A stretch of DNA of 64,000 bases from JAGREO01 sp020446285 (GTDB lineage: Bacteria > Pseudomonadota > Alphaproteobacteria > Geminicoccales > Geminicoccaceae), in contig JAWKVP010000001.1 in assembly GCA_041398005.1 (NCBI GenBank), positions 124,001 through 188,000 of the forward strand, in the 5' to 3' direction. The translations under genes were made by a program, and so were the position numbers. Under the pieces are notes generated by a model. It was not told the origin of the DNA, searched no databases, and saw nothing but the letters and a program-made list of their open reading frames with translations. This document shows positions 1 to 8,545 of the stretch, piece by piece. Each line of letters begins with the position of its first letter. The stretch's first letter is position 1.

Positions 1-705
1 CAGAAACTCGTCACCGCGCTGAGCCGGGAAAGCCTCAGGCCGTTCCCCGACACGCTGACGATGTTCAAGGAGGACACGGCATCGATCCTCGCCCGCCGCT
101 ATCTCGCCATGCTGCATGAACGGGTGGGCACGGATTCGCGCTGGATCACCGACAAGCTGCTCTACAATTTCCTCTATATCGGCCTCATCCAGCGGATGTT
201 TCCGCGCGCGAGCATCGTGCATGTCAGGCGCAACCCCCTCGATGCCTGCCTGTCGATGTATTTCCTCAAGTTCGCGGTCGGGCAGGACTATTCCTACGAC
301 CTTGCCGAACTCGGCGGTTACTACCGGCTCTACGAGAAGCTGATGGCGCACTGGCAGCAGGTCCTGCCGGGGCGCATCCTTGATGTGAACTACGAGGATG
401 TGGTCGCCGATATCGAGGGCGAGACGCGGCGGATGCTCGATCATTGCGGCATTCCGTTCGATCCCGCCTGCCTCGAATTCCACAAGAGCCGGCGCGACGT
501 CTCCACCGCCAGCAACGCACAGGTGCGGGAGAAGCTCTACACGAGGGCCATCTCCCGCTCGGATCCCTACCGCCCCTGGCTCGGCCCGCTGATCGGGGCA
601 CTCGAAGCGCCACCGCCCGCGCCCGGCCGTCCCGCCATCGCCGAGACAAGCGAAAACGGGCGGGACGGTGAGCGCGGCATCACTGCCGGCGCCGGCTCAT
701 CCTGA
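1..705 (+). CDS. Sulfotransferase family protein, C-terminal part (5' end outside window)
   Basis: The reading frame is open from the first base, so the gene begins upstream and only its last 234 residues are seen. The segment around residues 50-85 (RMFPRASIVHVRRNPLDACL) is the conserved stretch of PAPS-dependent sulfotransferases, where Arg and Ser contact the 3'-phosphate of the cofactor. A later stretch (LDVNYEDVVAD) is also typical of the family, and bacterial versions often carry N-terminal TPR repeats that would lie outside the window. The expected role is transfer of sulfate from PAPS to a sugar, lipid or protein; the substrate cannot be read. The last 26 bases overlap the end of a small minus-strand ORF. 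Confidence 0.8.
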   Translation, partial: QKLVTALSRESLRPFPDTLTMFKEDTASILARRYLAMLHERVGTDSRWITDKLLYNFLYIGLIQRMFPRASIVHVRRNPLDACLSMYFLKFAVGQDYSYDLAELGGYYRLYEKLMAHWQQVLPGRILDVNYEDVVADIEGETRRMLDHCGIPFDPACLEFHKSRRDVSTASNAQVREKLYTRAISRSDPYRPWLGPLIGALEAPPPAPGRPAIAETSENGRDGERGITAGAGSS

Positions 706-826
706 TCCGGTCGATGACGGCCTCGACGGCAAGAATGAGGCGATAGACGACGCGGCTCGGATCGAGGCCACCGCCGATGCGGGTGGCGGTGGAAACCGTG
801 CGCGCGATCACCATGGCCGAAATCAT
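680..826 (-). CDS. Small hypothetical protein, 48 aa
   Basis: This is a short minus-strand frame whose third codon positions are almost all G or C, like the real genes around it. A GGGGAG ribosome-binding site sits seven bases before ATG 826; a second ATG at 832 is less well spaced. The product begins MISAMVIARTVSTATRIGGG, contains a hydrophobic stretch (VVYRLILAVEAVIDRI) and ends in a basic tail (RMSRRRQ), so a small membrane-associated protein is possible. It overlaps the 3' end of the sulfotransferase by 26 bases and lies divergent to the LysR gene. No family is recognised. Codon bias and the Shine-Dalgarno site are the only support. Confidence 0.45.
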   Translation of the reverse strand: MISAMVIARTVSTATRIGGGLDPSRVVYRLILAVEAVIDRIRMSRRRQ

Positions 827-1051
827 CGCCATTCTCCCCGCCCGAACCGGGGGAACCGTTCCGGCATTGCGTTGCATGCAGCGTTCATGGACATGATCGA
901 TACTCCTGAGGACTGCGGCTGATGAGAGAATGATGAACCGGCACGATTGATCATTCCAACGAATTGATATAATCATATTCATCACAAGAATTGATCGACC
1001 AAACATCGCCACGCCGTGACCGGATGGCGGACAGGGAAAAGGGTCGTTGCC

Positions 1052-1933
1052 GTGATTCCGACGCTCGATGCCGAACTGCTGCGCAGCTTTGTGGCCATCG
1101 CCGAAACGGGCGGCTTCACCCGCGCCGCCGAACGCGTGCACCGGACCCAGTCGGCGGTGAGCATGCAGATCAAGCGGCTCGAGGAGACCCTCGGCCAGCC
1201 ATTGTTCGAACGCGAGGGCCGCTCGGTCGCCCTCACACCCCAGGGTGAATTGCTGCTGGATCATGCAAGGCGGATTCTCAGGGCGCATCACGAGGCCATC
1301 GCCGCATTTGATACCCATGCGGTGCGCGGACGGGTGCGTTTCGGCTCGCCCGACGATTATGCCAGCACCTTCCTGCCCGGCATCCTCGCGCGATTCGCCC
1401 GCAGTCATCCGCTCGTTCATGTCGAGGTCGTCGTGGACAGCTCCGTCAGGCTTCTGGAGATGCAGGCATCGGGCGACGTCGATCTGGCGCTGGTGTCCGA
1501 AGGCAGCGGCGAGGCCGGCGGTGTGCTCGTCACGCGCGAACCCGTCGTCTGGGTGACCTCCGCCAGAAATTGCATACACGAGCAGGAGCCGCTGCCGCTC
1601 GCCGTCTTCCACAAGGGCTGCGTCTTTCGCGAGGCCGCCCTGAACGCTCTCGACGGCGCCGGGCGCGCGACGCGGATCGCCTACAGCTCGATCTCGCTTT
1701 CAGGGCTGCTCGCCGCCGTCGAGGCCGGGCTCGCGGTGGGTACGGTCATCCGCGGCAATGTCCGGCCCGGCCTGCGTATTCTCACCGAAACCGAGGGCTT
1801 CCCCCGATTGCCCGATATCGGCATCAAGCTGCAGCGCGCACCCTCGACGGGCGGCTGCCTGATCGACCGGCTCGAGGAACATGTGGTGGATTCCTTCCGC
1901 AATGCCGCCGCAACCGCTCAAGCGGCCGCCTGA
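1052..1933 (+). CDS. LysR-family transcriptional regulator
   Basis: The protein has the N-terminal winged helix-turn-helix of LysR regulators (residues about 5-65; FVAIAETGGFTRAAERVHRT, then QSAVSMQIKRLEETLGQPLF) and a C-terminal periplasmic-binding-like effector domain of about 200 residues. The start is uncertain: GTG 1052 gives the usual short lead before the helix-turn-helix, while GTG 1016 adds 12 residues. An AT-rich stretch (about 930-1000) upstream probably holds its promoter. Its stop lies 13 bases from the convergent histidinol-dehydrogenase-like gene, so that gene is not divergently controlled from this spacer. The target genes and effector are unknown. Confidence 0.9.
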   Translation: MIPTLDAELLRSFVAIAETGGFTRAAERVHRTQSAVSMQIKRLEETLGQPLFEREGRSVALTPQGELLLDHARRILRAHHEAIAAFDTHAVRGRVRFGSPDDYASTFLPGILARFARSHPLVHVEVVVDSSVRLLEMQASGDVDLALVSEGSGEAGGVLVTREPVVWVTSARNCIHEQEPLPLAVFHKGCVFREAALNALDGAGRATRIAYSSISLSGLLAAVEAGLAVGTVIRGNVRPGLRILTETEGFPRLPDIGIKLQRAPSTGGCLIDRLEEHVVDSFRNAAATAQAAA

Positions 1934-1946
1934 ATGCGCCGCAATC

Positions 1947-3266
1947 CTACTCCCTGACCTTGCGAAGAGCGGACACCGCGTTGGCGTGGGCATCGAAACC
2001 TTCATAAGTCGCGAAGCGGTGGGTGAGCGGCGCCATTTCCTCATAGCCCCTGCGGGTCATGTGGCCGATGGAACAGCTCTTGAGGAAGTCGTGCACGCCG
2101 AGTGGGGAGTGGGTATGCGCCGCACCGGATGTGGGCAGGACGCAATTGGGGCCCATCATGTAATTGGCGATGGATCCGGCGGCATATTCGCCGAGCAGGA
2201 TCTCGCTCGCATTGCGGATCTCGCTCAGATGCTCGAACGGTTTCCGCGAGAGGACCTGACAATGTTCCGGCGCATAGTCATTGATGAAATCATAGGCTTC
2301 CCGTGGCGAGGAGGTCAGGACCACCCCGCCGCGCGCGCCGGAGAGGACCGTCGATGAATAGCTCACCCGCTCCTCGCCCATCTGCGCCCAGTAGCCCGGT
2401 ATCGCGGCCATCGCACCCTCGGCGACCTCGCGCGACCAGGTGACGAGAAAGGCCGAGCTGTCCGGCCCGTGCTCGCTCTCGATGATGATGTCGAGGCCGG
2501 CGATGGCCGGATCGGCGGTCTCGTCGGCAAGGACGATGGTCTCGGACGGGCCGGCAGGGAGGCGCGAGGCGATCCGGTGCGCGAGCAGCCGGCGCGCGGC
2601 GGCGAACCACGGACTGCCCGGCCCCTCGAGCTTGCGGCAACGCGGAATGGTCTCGGTCCCGAAAGCGGCGGCGGCGACTGCAAGCGGCCCGCCCGCCCGG
2701 TAGACATGCTCCACACCGGCGAGCCGTGCCGCAACGAGCGTCGCCGCATCCACCTTGCCGTCGGGTCCGGGTGGCGTGAGGATCACCGGCAACGGCACGC
2801 CGGCGACCACCGCCGGAATGGCGGTCATCAGCGTCACCGAGGGAAAACTGCCCTTGCCGCGCGGGGAATAGAGGGCCGCACTCTCGACCGCCGTATGGCG
2901 TTCGCCGACCAGAACGCCCGGGCGGATCTCCTTCGTCCACATCTCGCGCGGCATCTGGTCCTCGTGGAACCGTCTTATGTTGTCGGCGGCATAGTCCAGC
3001 GTCTCGATCATCGCCGGATCGAGCGTGGCAAACGCCTCATCGAATTCGGCCTCGGTCGCCCTCAGCGCGCCCGGATCGACATCGACGCCGTCAAACTGGC
3101 GGATATAGCGGGCGATCGCCGCGTCGCCCCCGACACGCACCGCCTCGATGACCGGTGCGACCTTCTCCATATACGATCCGAGATCGTCCTCGGCGCGCAG
3201 CAGCAGGCGCGCACGCGCATCTGCATCCATGCGAGCCAGTTCATGCAGGGCCACGGCGCGGGTCAT
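1947..3266 (-). CDS. Histidinol dehydrogenase family protein (probable non-histidine paralogue)
   Basis: This is a 439-residue NAD-dependent dehydrogenase of the HisD fold. Recognisable blocks are AGPSETIVLADE, SEHGPDS (residue about 265), the general-base region YAPEH (about 332), GPNCVLPTSG (about 375) and FDAHANAV (about 425). By eye, two of the four zinc ligands of E. coli HisD (Gln259, His262, Asp360, His419) appear changed: Gln to Glu before EHGPD and Asp to Asn before YMMGPN. No his genes are nearby. This fits paralogues that oxidise other alcohols, such as the sulfopropanediol dehydrogenase HpsN. The start ATG 3266 has GGGAGG five bases upstream. A convergent LysR gene and an aldehyde dehydrogenase upstream on the same strand suggest catabolic alcohol oxidation. 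Confidence 0.85.
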   Translation of the reverse strand: MTRAVALHELARMDADARARLLLRAEDDLGSYMEKVAPVIEAVRVGGDAAIARYIRQFDGVDVDPGALRATEAEFDEAFATLDPAMIETLDYAADNIRRFHEDQMPREMWTKEIRPGVLVGERHTAVESAALYSPRGKGSFPSVTLMTAIPAVVAGVPLPVILTPPGPDGKVDAATLVAARLAGVEHVYRAGGPLAVAAAAFGTETIPRCRKLEGPGSPWFAAARRLLAHRIASRLPAGPSETIVLADETADPAIAGLDIIIESEHGPDSSAFLVTWSREVAEGAMAAIPGYWAQMGEERVSYSSTVLSGARGGVVLTSSPREAYDFINDYAPEHCQVLSRKPFEHLSEIRNASEILLGEYAAGSIANYMMGPNCVLPTSGAAHTHSPLGVHDFLKSCSIGHMTRRGYEEMAPLTHRFATYEGFDAHANAVSALRKVRE

Positions 3267-3611
3267 CGGCGACCTCCCGGTCTTTCGCTGGCCGGTCTTT
3301 CGCTGGACAGCGTGTTGAGGATTTGCGGAGCAGATGCGCGAAGCTCGCAGATCGGCCGGACGCCGGCAAGTCGCACATCGGTGGCGGGGTGTGGGTGGGC
3401 AGGCGTGCAGCGATTTGCGGATGGCTGACCTTCGCCGCCGCCTGCCGTGGATGTTTGCGACCGGGTCGCGGCCGCTCATCCGTTATCACCCGTCAATACA
3501 TAGGCCGGCGCTCCGCGTCCAGCGGATCGAAGCCGGATTGCAGGAAAAAGTCCCGCAAAATAGGCGCTGAATCCGGCGAAACGTTCCCGCAACGCCGGAT
3601 CCGGCAGAACG
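3267..3611. other. Non-coding spacer with a probable terminator
   Basis: No convincing gene is visible in these 345 bases. Near 3278-3310 a 15-base unit (ggtctttcgctgg core) occurs twice in tandem. At 3571-3600 an inverted repeat (ATCCGGCG and CGCCGGAT arms, 14-base loop) lies just past the aldehyde dehydrogenase stop. On the minus strand a short T run follows it, so it is a likely terminator for that gene. Confidence 0.5.
3571..3600 (-). terminator. Probable terminator of the aldehyde dehydrogenase gene
   Basis: Arms ATCCGGCG (3571-3578) and CGCCGGAT (3593-3600) pair perfectly around a 14-base loop. The structure begins 12 bases beyond the stop codon of the minus-strand gene and is followed on that strand by a tttt run. 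Confidence 0.45.
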
Positions 3612-5054
3612 TCAGCCCATCATGATATTGGCGAACTTGACATCCATGTAGTCGAGCAGGCCGTTCGGGCCGTTCTCGCGTCCGAAGCCCGAATGGTTCA
3701 CGCCGCCGAACGGCATCTCGGCGGTCGCCGCGACGAAATTGTTGACGCCGACGATACCGGTGCGGAGCTCTTCCATGGTCCGCATCGCCAGATCCTGACT
3801 GTTGGTGAAGACATAGCCGGCGAGGCCGTAGGAGAGACTGTTGGCGCGCGTGATCACCTCGTCGAAATCCTCGAACGTGGTTACCGGCGCGATCGGGCCG
3901 AACGGCTCGTCATTCATGACCCGCATGTCGTCGGTAACGCCGTTGAACACGGTGGGCTCATAGAAAAAGCCCTTGTTCCTGTCCGCCGGGCGCTTGCCGC
4001 CGGTGACGACGTTCGCACCCTCCTCGCGGGTCTGTTCGACGAACTGCTCGATGAAGTCGAGACGCTTCCTGTTGATCAGCGGACCGATCTCGGTGTCGGG
4101 CTCGAGCCCGTGACCGATCTTCATCTTCGCGAGCGCACCCGCGAATTCCTCGGTGAACACCTTCTCGTGCTTCTTGTGCACATAAAAACGTGTCGGCGAT
4201 ACGCAGACCTGACCATTGTTGCGCGACTTGCCCATGGCAGCCGTCCTCGCCACCTTCACCGGGTCGACATCCTCGTGGATGATGACCGGCCCGTGGCCGC
4301 CGAGTTCCATCGACATGCGCTTGACCGTATCGGCGGCGCGACGCATGAGATGCTGCCCGACCGGAATGGAGCCGGTGAAGGTCACCTTGCGCACGAGCTC
4401 GCTGTCCATGCAGGTCTCGGAAATGACCTCGGGCTTGCCGGTGACGAGATTGATCGTGCCGGCCGGCGCGCCGGCGTCGATGAAGCACTTGATGAGCTCG
4501 ACGACCGCACCCGTTCCCTCTTCCGCCGGACGGGTGACGATGGTGCAGCCCGAAGCCAGGGCCGGAGCGATCTTGCGCGCCTGCAGGACGACCGGGAAAT
4601 TCCACGCGGTGAAGCCGGCGACGACGCCGACCGGCTCATAGACCGTCATGAAGCGGTTGTTGCTGCTGCGTCCGGAAAGCGTCTGGCCGAAGATGCGGCG
4701 CGCCTCGTCGGCGAACCAGTCGATCAGCTCGACCGTGGACGCCAGCTCGCCCTTGGCCTGACCGAGCGGCTTGCCGGTCTCCAGCGTCAGCTGGCGGGCA
4801 ATGACATCGGAGCGCTCGGCGACGAGCTGGGCGGCCTTGCGCAGGACCTTCGAACGTTCCCACGGAGCGACCTTGCGCCAGCTCAGGAAAGCCTTGTGCG
4901 CGGCATCGATGGCGGCATTGACATCGTCGCGATCGGCCTGGGCCGCACGGGTCACGAGTTCCTCGGTCGCCGGATCGATGATGTCGATCATGCCTCCGGC
5001 CAGAGCCGGCTTCCATTTGCCGTCGATATAGAGTTCGGTGGTTGTCGTGCCCAT
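3612..5054 (-). CDS. NAD(P)-dependent aldehyde dehydrogenase (succinate-semialdehyde dehydrogenase-like)
   Basis: This is a 480-residue aldehyde dehydrogenase of normal length. The cofactor region VAGFTAWNFPVVL is present, followed by the general-base Glu in MELGGHGP (residue about 250) and the catalytic Cys in NNGQVCVSP (about 284). The overall look (MPFGGVNHSGFGREN at the end) is closest to the GabD/succinate-semialdehyde group. Two positions deviate: the usual Lys of the KPxE motif, which binds the cofactor ribose, is Arg here (TRPAEEG), and the ELGG motif continues HGP. The gene is followed downstream by the HisD-like dehydrogenase on the same strand, although 345 bases and a probable terminator lie between. 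The physiological aldehyde is unknown. Confidence 0.88.
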   Translation of the reverse strand: MGTTTTELYIDGKWKPALAGGMIDIIDPATEELVTRAAQADRDDVNAAIDAAHKAFLSWRKVAPWERSKVLRKAAQLVAERSDVIARQLTLETGKPLGQAKGELASTVELIDWFADEARRIFGQTLSGRSSNNRFMTVYEPVGVVAGFTAWNFPVVLQARKIAPALASGCTIVTRPAEEGTGAVVELIKCFIDAGAPAGTINLVTGKPEVISETCMDSELVRKVTFTGSIPVGQHLMRRAADTVKRMSMELGGHGPVIIHEDVDPVKVARTAAMGKSRNNGQVCVSPTRFYVHKKHEKVFTEEFAGALAKMKIGHGLEPDTEIGPLINRKRLDFIEQFVEQTREEGANVVTGGKRPADRNKGFFYEPTVFNGVTDDMRVMNDEPFGPIAPVTTFEDFDEVITRANSLSYGLAGYVFTNSQDLAMRTMEELRTGIVGVNNFVAATAEMPFGGVNHSGFGRENGPNGLLDYMDVKFANIMMG

Positions 5055-5235
5055 GGGTCCCCTCGTCCTGACAAGTGATATTCCGCCTTGCAGATAGGCG
5101 TGAATGGCGGCCGTTCAACGCGAGCGACCGCAACTTCCCGCCATTCGGAAAAAAACACGCGGGGCCGTCCGGCCATCGGCATTTCTTCAACACGCTGCTA
5201 GGTTCTTGCCGGAACAGGAAACGGCGGAACGGGTG

Positions 5236-6018
5236 ATGGCAACGGACGAGCGCGCGGCGCGTGAACGAAAATCGGTATTCAGCAAGGAACGCCGGCTCGT
5301 CCAGCCCGAAACGGCAGTCCCGGAGGGCTTCGTCATGGACGGGCGCAACCGCGCCGACGGGCTCGCATTTCTCGCCGCACTCGCACCTGCCAGCTACCCC
5401 GTCTGTTTCTTCGACCCGCAATATCGCGGCGTCATGGACAAGCAGAAATACGGCAATGAAGGCGCGCGCCAGAAGGACCGGGCAATCCTGCCGCAGATGG
5501 ACGAGGCAACCATACGCGCCTTCATCGAGGCCATCGACCGGGCACTCATGCCATCCGGGCACCTGTTCCTGTGGATCGACAAGTTTCACCTGTGCACGGG
5601 TATCACCGGCCCGTGGCTCTCGGGCACGGCACTGAACACCGTCGATCTCGTCACCTGGCACAAGCAGCGCATCGGTATGGGCTATCGCACCCGCCGTTCG
5701 AGCGAGCATTGCATCGTCCTGCAGAAATCACCCGTACGCGCCAAGGGAATCTGGCACATTCACAACATCCCTGACATGTGGAGCGAAAAACCGCCGAGCC
5801 GCTCCGGCCACACCAAACCCGTCGAGCTGCAAAAGGCGCTGATCGAGGCCGTGACCCATCCGGGCGATACGGTTCTCGACCCCGCCGCCGGCGACTATAC
5901 GGTGCTCGAGGCGGCAAGACGGGCACAACGCCATTTCCTGGGTTGCGACATCCGCGACGACGATCTCCTGACGTCACGGCCGGCCGGCGTTGCCGGTGCC
6001 CGCACGGTCCGGGCGTGA
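5236..6018 (+). CDS. Orphan DNA methyltransferase (N4/N6 amino-methyltransferase family)
   Basis: This is a 260-residue protein with the two core motifs of amino-DNA methyltransferases in the order of the beta group. Motif IV comes first (FFDPQYRG, residue about 59) and the AdoMet-binding motif last (VLDPAAGDYTVLEAA, about 214). Both deviate: DPQY in place of DPPY, and AGDYT in place of the usual FxGSGT. KPVELQKALIEAVTHPGD before motif I is typical. ATG 5236 is chosen; an in-frame ATG at 5104 would add 44 poorly conserved-looking residues. No restriction endonuclease or specificity gene is adjacent, so this is probably a regulatory or epigenetic methylase. The target sequence cannot be predicted. 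Confidence 0.82.
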   Translation: MATDERAARERKSVFSKERRLVQPETAVPEGFVMDGRNRADGLAFLAALAPASYPVCFFDPQYRGVMDKQKYGNEGARQKDRAILPQMDEATIRAFIEAIDRALMPSGHLFLWIDKFHLCTGITGPWLSGTALNTVDLVTWHKQRIGMGYRTRRSSEHCIVLQKSPVRAKGIWHIHNIPDMWSEKPPSRSGHTKPVELQKALIEAVTHPGDTVLDPAAGDYTVLEAARRAQRHFLGCDIRDDDLLTSRPAGVAGARTVRA

Positions 6019-6057
6019 TCGCCGCGATTGCCGGCACAATATTACCGAGATGGGAAA

Positions 6058-6076
6058 TGTCTCTCTTGAAGAGACA
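6058..6076 (+). terminator. Hairpin after the methyltransferase gene
   Basis: Seven-base arms TGTCTCT and AGAGACA flank the loop cttga, 39 bases after the stop, and an aaatttt run follows. This fits an intrinsic terminator. The surrounding AT-rich stretch (6040-6176) probably also carries the promoter of the next gene. Confidence 0.5.
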
Positions 6077-6179
6077 AATTTTCGAATATTCAGTGGAGAA
6101 TACAACTAATAATTGAAATTCTTCATATGATCTATATATAGTCTTCGGAGAATCCGATTTACGGCACAGAGATCTGTTG

Positions 6180-8519
6180 ATGATGACGCTATACGGTGAA
6201 CATGGCGTAAAATTCTGGCACCGACATCTCTGGAAACTTTCCATCATGGCCGGCATCGCATTCTATATTGCCGCCATTATTCCCGTATTTCTCAAAAACG
6301 ACTTCCAGACAGTCTTGCTTGATCATCTCGCCGTCCGCGGCATCGCCTGCGCACTGGCCGCCATGGCCATGCTCGCGGCGATCCTCGCATTCCGGCCCCA
6401 AAGGAAGCTGCCCTGGATCATGTCGCTGATCCTGATCGCGAGCTACACGCTTCGCCCCATCACCATGCACAGCGGACATATTCTCATCTGGGGCGGCTGG
6501 CTGATCTTCTTCATGATCGCCCTGCAGGCCTTCGCCTCGGTCGCCACGCTGGCGGCGATCATCAACCTGCGCAGAACGAGGCGCATGACCGACACGCGGA
6601 TCGAGATCGCGATCATCCTGATCTCCTACAGCGCCGTCGTCATCCCGTTCGTCGCGGTGCCCGGATGGCTCGCATTCGATCTCCTGCCCGTCGCCCTCGC
6701 ACTCGGCGTCGTCGCACCGGCCGGTTTCGTTCTCGTGACGGCATGCGTCGCCCGGCTGATCTTCATCGACATCCTTCGCGGCCGCGCCTTCCAGCTCATC
6801 ATGGCCGGCTGGATCATCACCATTCTCGGCGATGTCATCGCCCACAATGTCTTCGAGCTCTCGGGCTGGGCCTTCGGTGCCGCGGCCTTCGACGTCTACC
6901 CGCTGACATCCTTCCTCTGGGTCGCCGCCTGCCTGCATCCGGGCATGCACGAGGTTTCCAGACCCGCGACCGAGGTACGCGGCGACTGGTCGGCGATCCG
7001 CTCGTTCGCCATCGTCACCGCCGCCGCCCTGCCGCTCGTGGTCGGGGTCTACGCGACCCATACCTCCGATCTCGAACGCATGGTCGTCGCCGTTCTCGGC
7101 AGCACCATCATCGTCATGCTCTTCATCCGCGCACGGATCGCCGTCGACGCCTATGCCGCCTCCGAACGCAACCTCCTCGAACTCTCGCAGACCGATCCGC
7201 TCACCCATCTGCTCAACCGCCGGGGCCTCGTCAGCCGCGCCATCGACGAGCACCGGCCACTCGGCGTCGCCTATGTCGATATCGACGGCTTCAAGCTGCT
7301 CAATGACGTTCACGGCCACGACTATGGCGACCGCCTCCTGCTCGAAGCTGCCGGAAGGCTTGCCGATATCGGCGCCGGCGGGCTCGCGGCCGCGCGTATC
7401 GGCGGCGACGAGTTCGCGCTGCTGTTCGCCAATGACGACGTACAATCCGCCGACATAACCCGCGTGGCCATCGAGCAGGCGTTTCGAAGGGAATTCCACA
7501 TGGGCCAGTCGCCCGTGCGGGTAACCGCCAGCGCCGGCATCGCCGTCGAGGACGAGGCCGCAGTCATCGCACGGGTAACCGGAAACTCCTTTGAATCCGG
7601 CCGCAGCGCCCTGCTCGAATTGCTGCGCCGCGCCGACATCGCCCAATACTATGCAAAGTCCGACGGCGGAAGCTGCGGCCGGTTCTACACCGATGCCATG
7701 CAATCGAAGCGCGTCCGGGAACAGCAGATCATCGAGCTGCTCAAGATCACCGGCGACGACAGCAGCCTCTGGCTGGACTATCAGGCCATCGTCGACATCG
7801 AGAGCGGGCGCATTGCCGGCGCGGAGGCTCTCGCCCGCATGCACTCACCGGGCCTCGGCATGGTCTCGCCGGTGGAGTTCATCCCGCTTGCCGAACGCCA
7901 TGGCCACATCTCCCGGCTGGGTGACTGGGTCTTTCGCACCGTGCTCGAACATGTCGAAACCTCGATCGATCACATGCCGGCGGACTTCACCGTCTCCGCC
8001 AATCTCTCGCCGCTCCAGCTGAGCTCGGATGATTTTCTCGAGGTGATCCTCGAGACAGCGCGCGAGCGACCGGAAGCCGCCTCCCGGATCCGGATCGAAG
8101 TCACCGAATCGGCCTTCGTCGACGATACCAGCCTCGCCCGTCTGGCAAGGATCAAGAAGGCCGGCTACTCGATCGCCATCGACGATTTCGGCAGCGAATA
8201 CGCATCGCTGCAATATCTCGCACGCCTCGAGGTCGATGTCCTCAAGCTCGACCAGTCCTTCACCCGACGCATCGCCACCGAGACATCGTCGAGGCTCATC
8301 GTCCAGCATGTCATCGACCTCGCCTCGCAGATGGGCATCATCGTCATCACCGAAGGCATCGAAACCGAGGCGGAACGCGAGATCCTCGCCGCCATGGGCT
8401 GCCATTTCGGCCAAGGCTATCTCTGGGATCGCCCGGCGCCGGGTCTCGAACGCATCATCGGGATGTCGATGTCCGGCAACCGGACACAGGACACCGCGAG
8501 GACACGCCGGAGCGCCTGA
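6180..8519 (+). CDS. Membrane-anchored GGDEF-EAL cyclic-di-GMP signalling protein
   Basis: The 779-residue protein has about ten hydrophobic segments in residues 20-330 (no classical sensor domain recognised). A GGDEF domain follows (RIGGDEF at about 405) and then an EAL domain (GAEALARM about 548; IDDFGSEYASL about 667; ITEGIET about 715). Both signature motifs are intact, so diguanylate cyclase and c-di-GMP phosphodiesterase activities are both possible. No RxxD inhibitory site is seen five residues before GGDEF. ATG 6180 is used; TTG 6177 and ATG 6183 are adjacent alternatives and no strong ribosome-binding site decides. It probably tunes motility or attachment from the inner membrane. Confidence 0.92.
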   Translation: MMTLYGEHGVKFWHRHLWKLSIMAGIAFYIAAIIPVFLKNDFQTVLLDHLAVRGIACALAAMAMLAAILAFRPQRKLPWIMSLILIASYTLRPITMHSGHILIWGGWLIFFMIALQAFASVATLAAIINLRRTRRMTDTRIEIAIILISYSAVVIPFVAVPGWLAFDLLPVALALGVVAPAGFVLVTACVARLIFIDILRGRAFQLIMAGWIITILGDVIAHNVFELSGWAFGAAAFDVYPLTSFLWVAACLHPGMHEVSRPATEVRGDWSAIRSFAIVTAAALPLVVGVYATHTSDLERMVVAVLGSTIIVMLFIRARIAVDAYAASERNLLELSQTDPLTHLLNRRGLVSRAIDEHRPLGVAYVDIDGFKLLNDVHGHDYGDRLLLEAAGRLADIGAGGLAAARIGGDEFALLFANDDVQSADITRVAIEQAFRREFHMGQSPVRVTASAGIAVEDEAAVIARVTGNSFESGRSALLELLRRADIAQYYAKSDGGSCGRFYTDAMQSKRVREQQIIELLKITGDDSSLWLDYQAIVDIESGRIAGAEALARMHSPGLGMVSPVEFIPLAERHGHISRLGDWVFRTVLEHVETSIDHMPADFTVSANLSPLQLSSDDFLEVILETARERPEAASRIRIEVTESAFVDDTSLARLARIKKAGYSIAIDDFGSEYASLQYLARLEVDVLKLDQSFTRRIATETSSRLIVQHVIDLASQMGIIVITEGIETEAEREILAAMGCHFGQGYLWDRPAPGLERIIGMSMSGNRTQDTARTRRSA

Positions 8520-8545
8520 ACGGGTACCGGCGTGTTGACAAGGCC

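Noticed and set aside
668..922. Plus-strand 84-codon ORF after the sulfotransferase
   Set aside because: Asp/Arg/Asn/His-rich with no coding signature; the minus-strand frame has better codon bias and a ribosome-binding site.
1947..3266. Assignment as histidine-biosynthesis hisD
   Set aside because: Two zinc ligands appear changed and no his genes are adjacent, so a paralogue is more likely.
6189..7844. Minus-strand open frame opposite the GGDEF-EAL gene
   Set aside because: Very Asp/Glu/Gly-rich shadow of the coding strand; GGDEF and EAL motifs are read on the plus strand.
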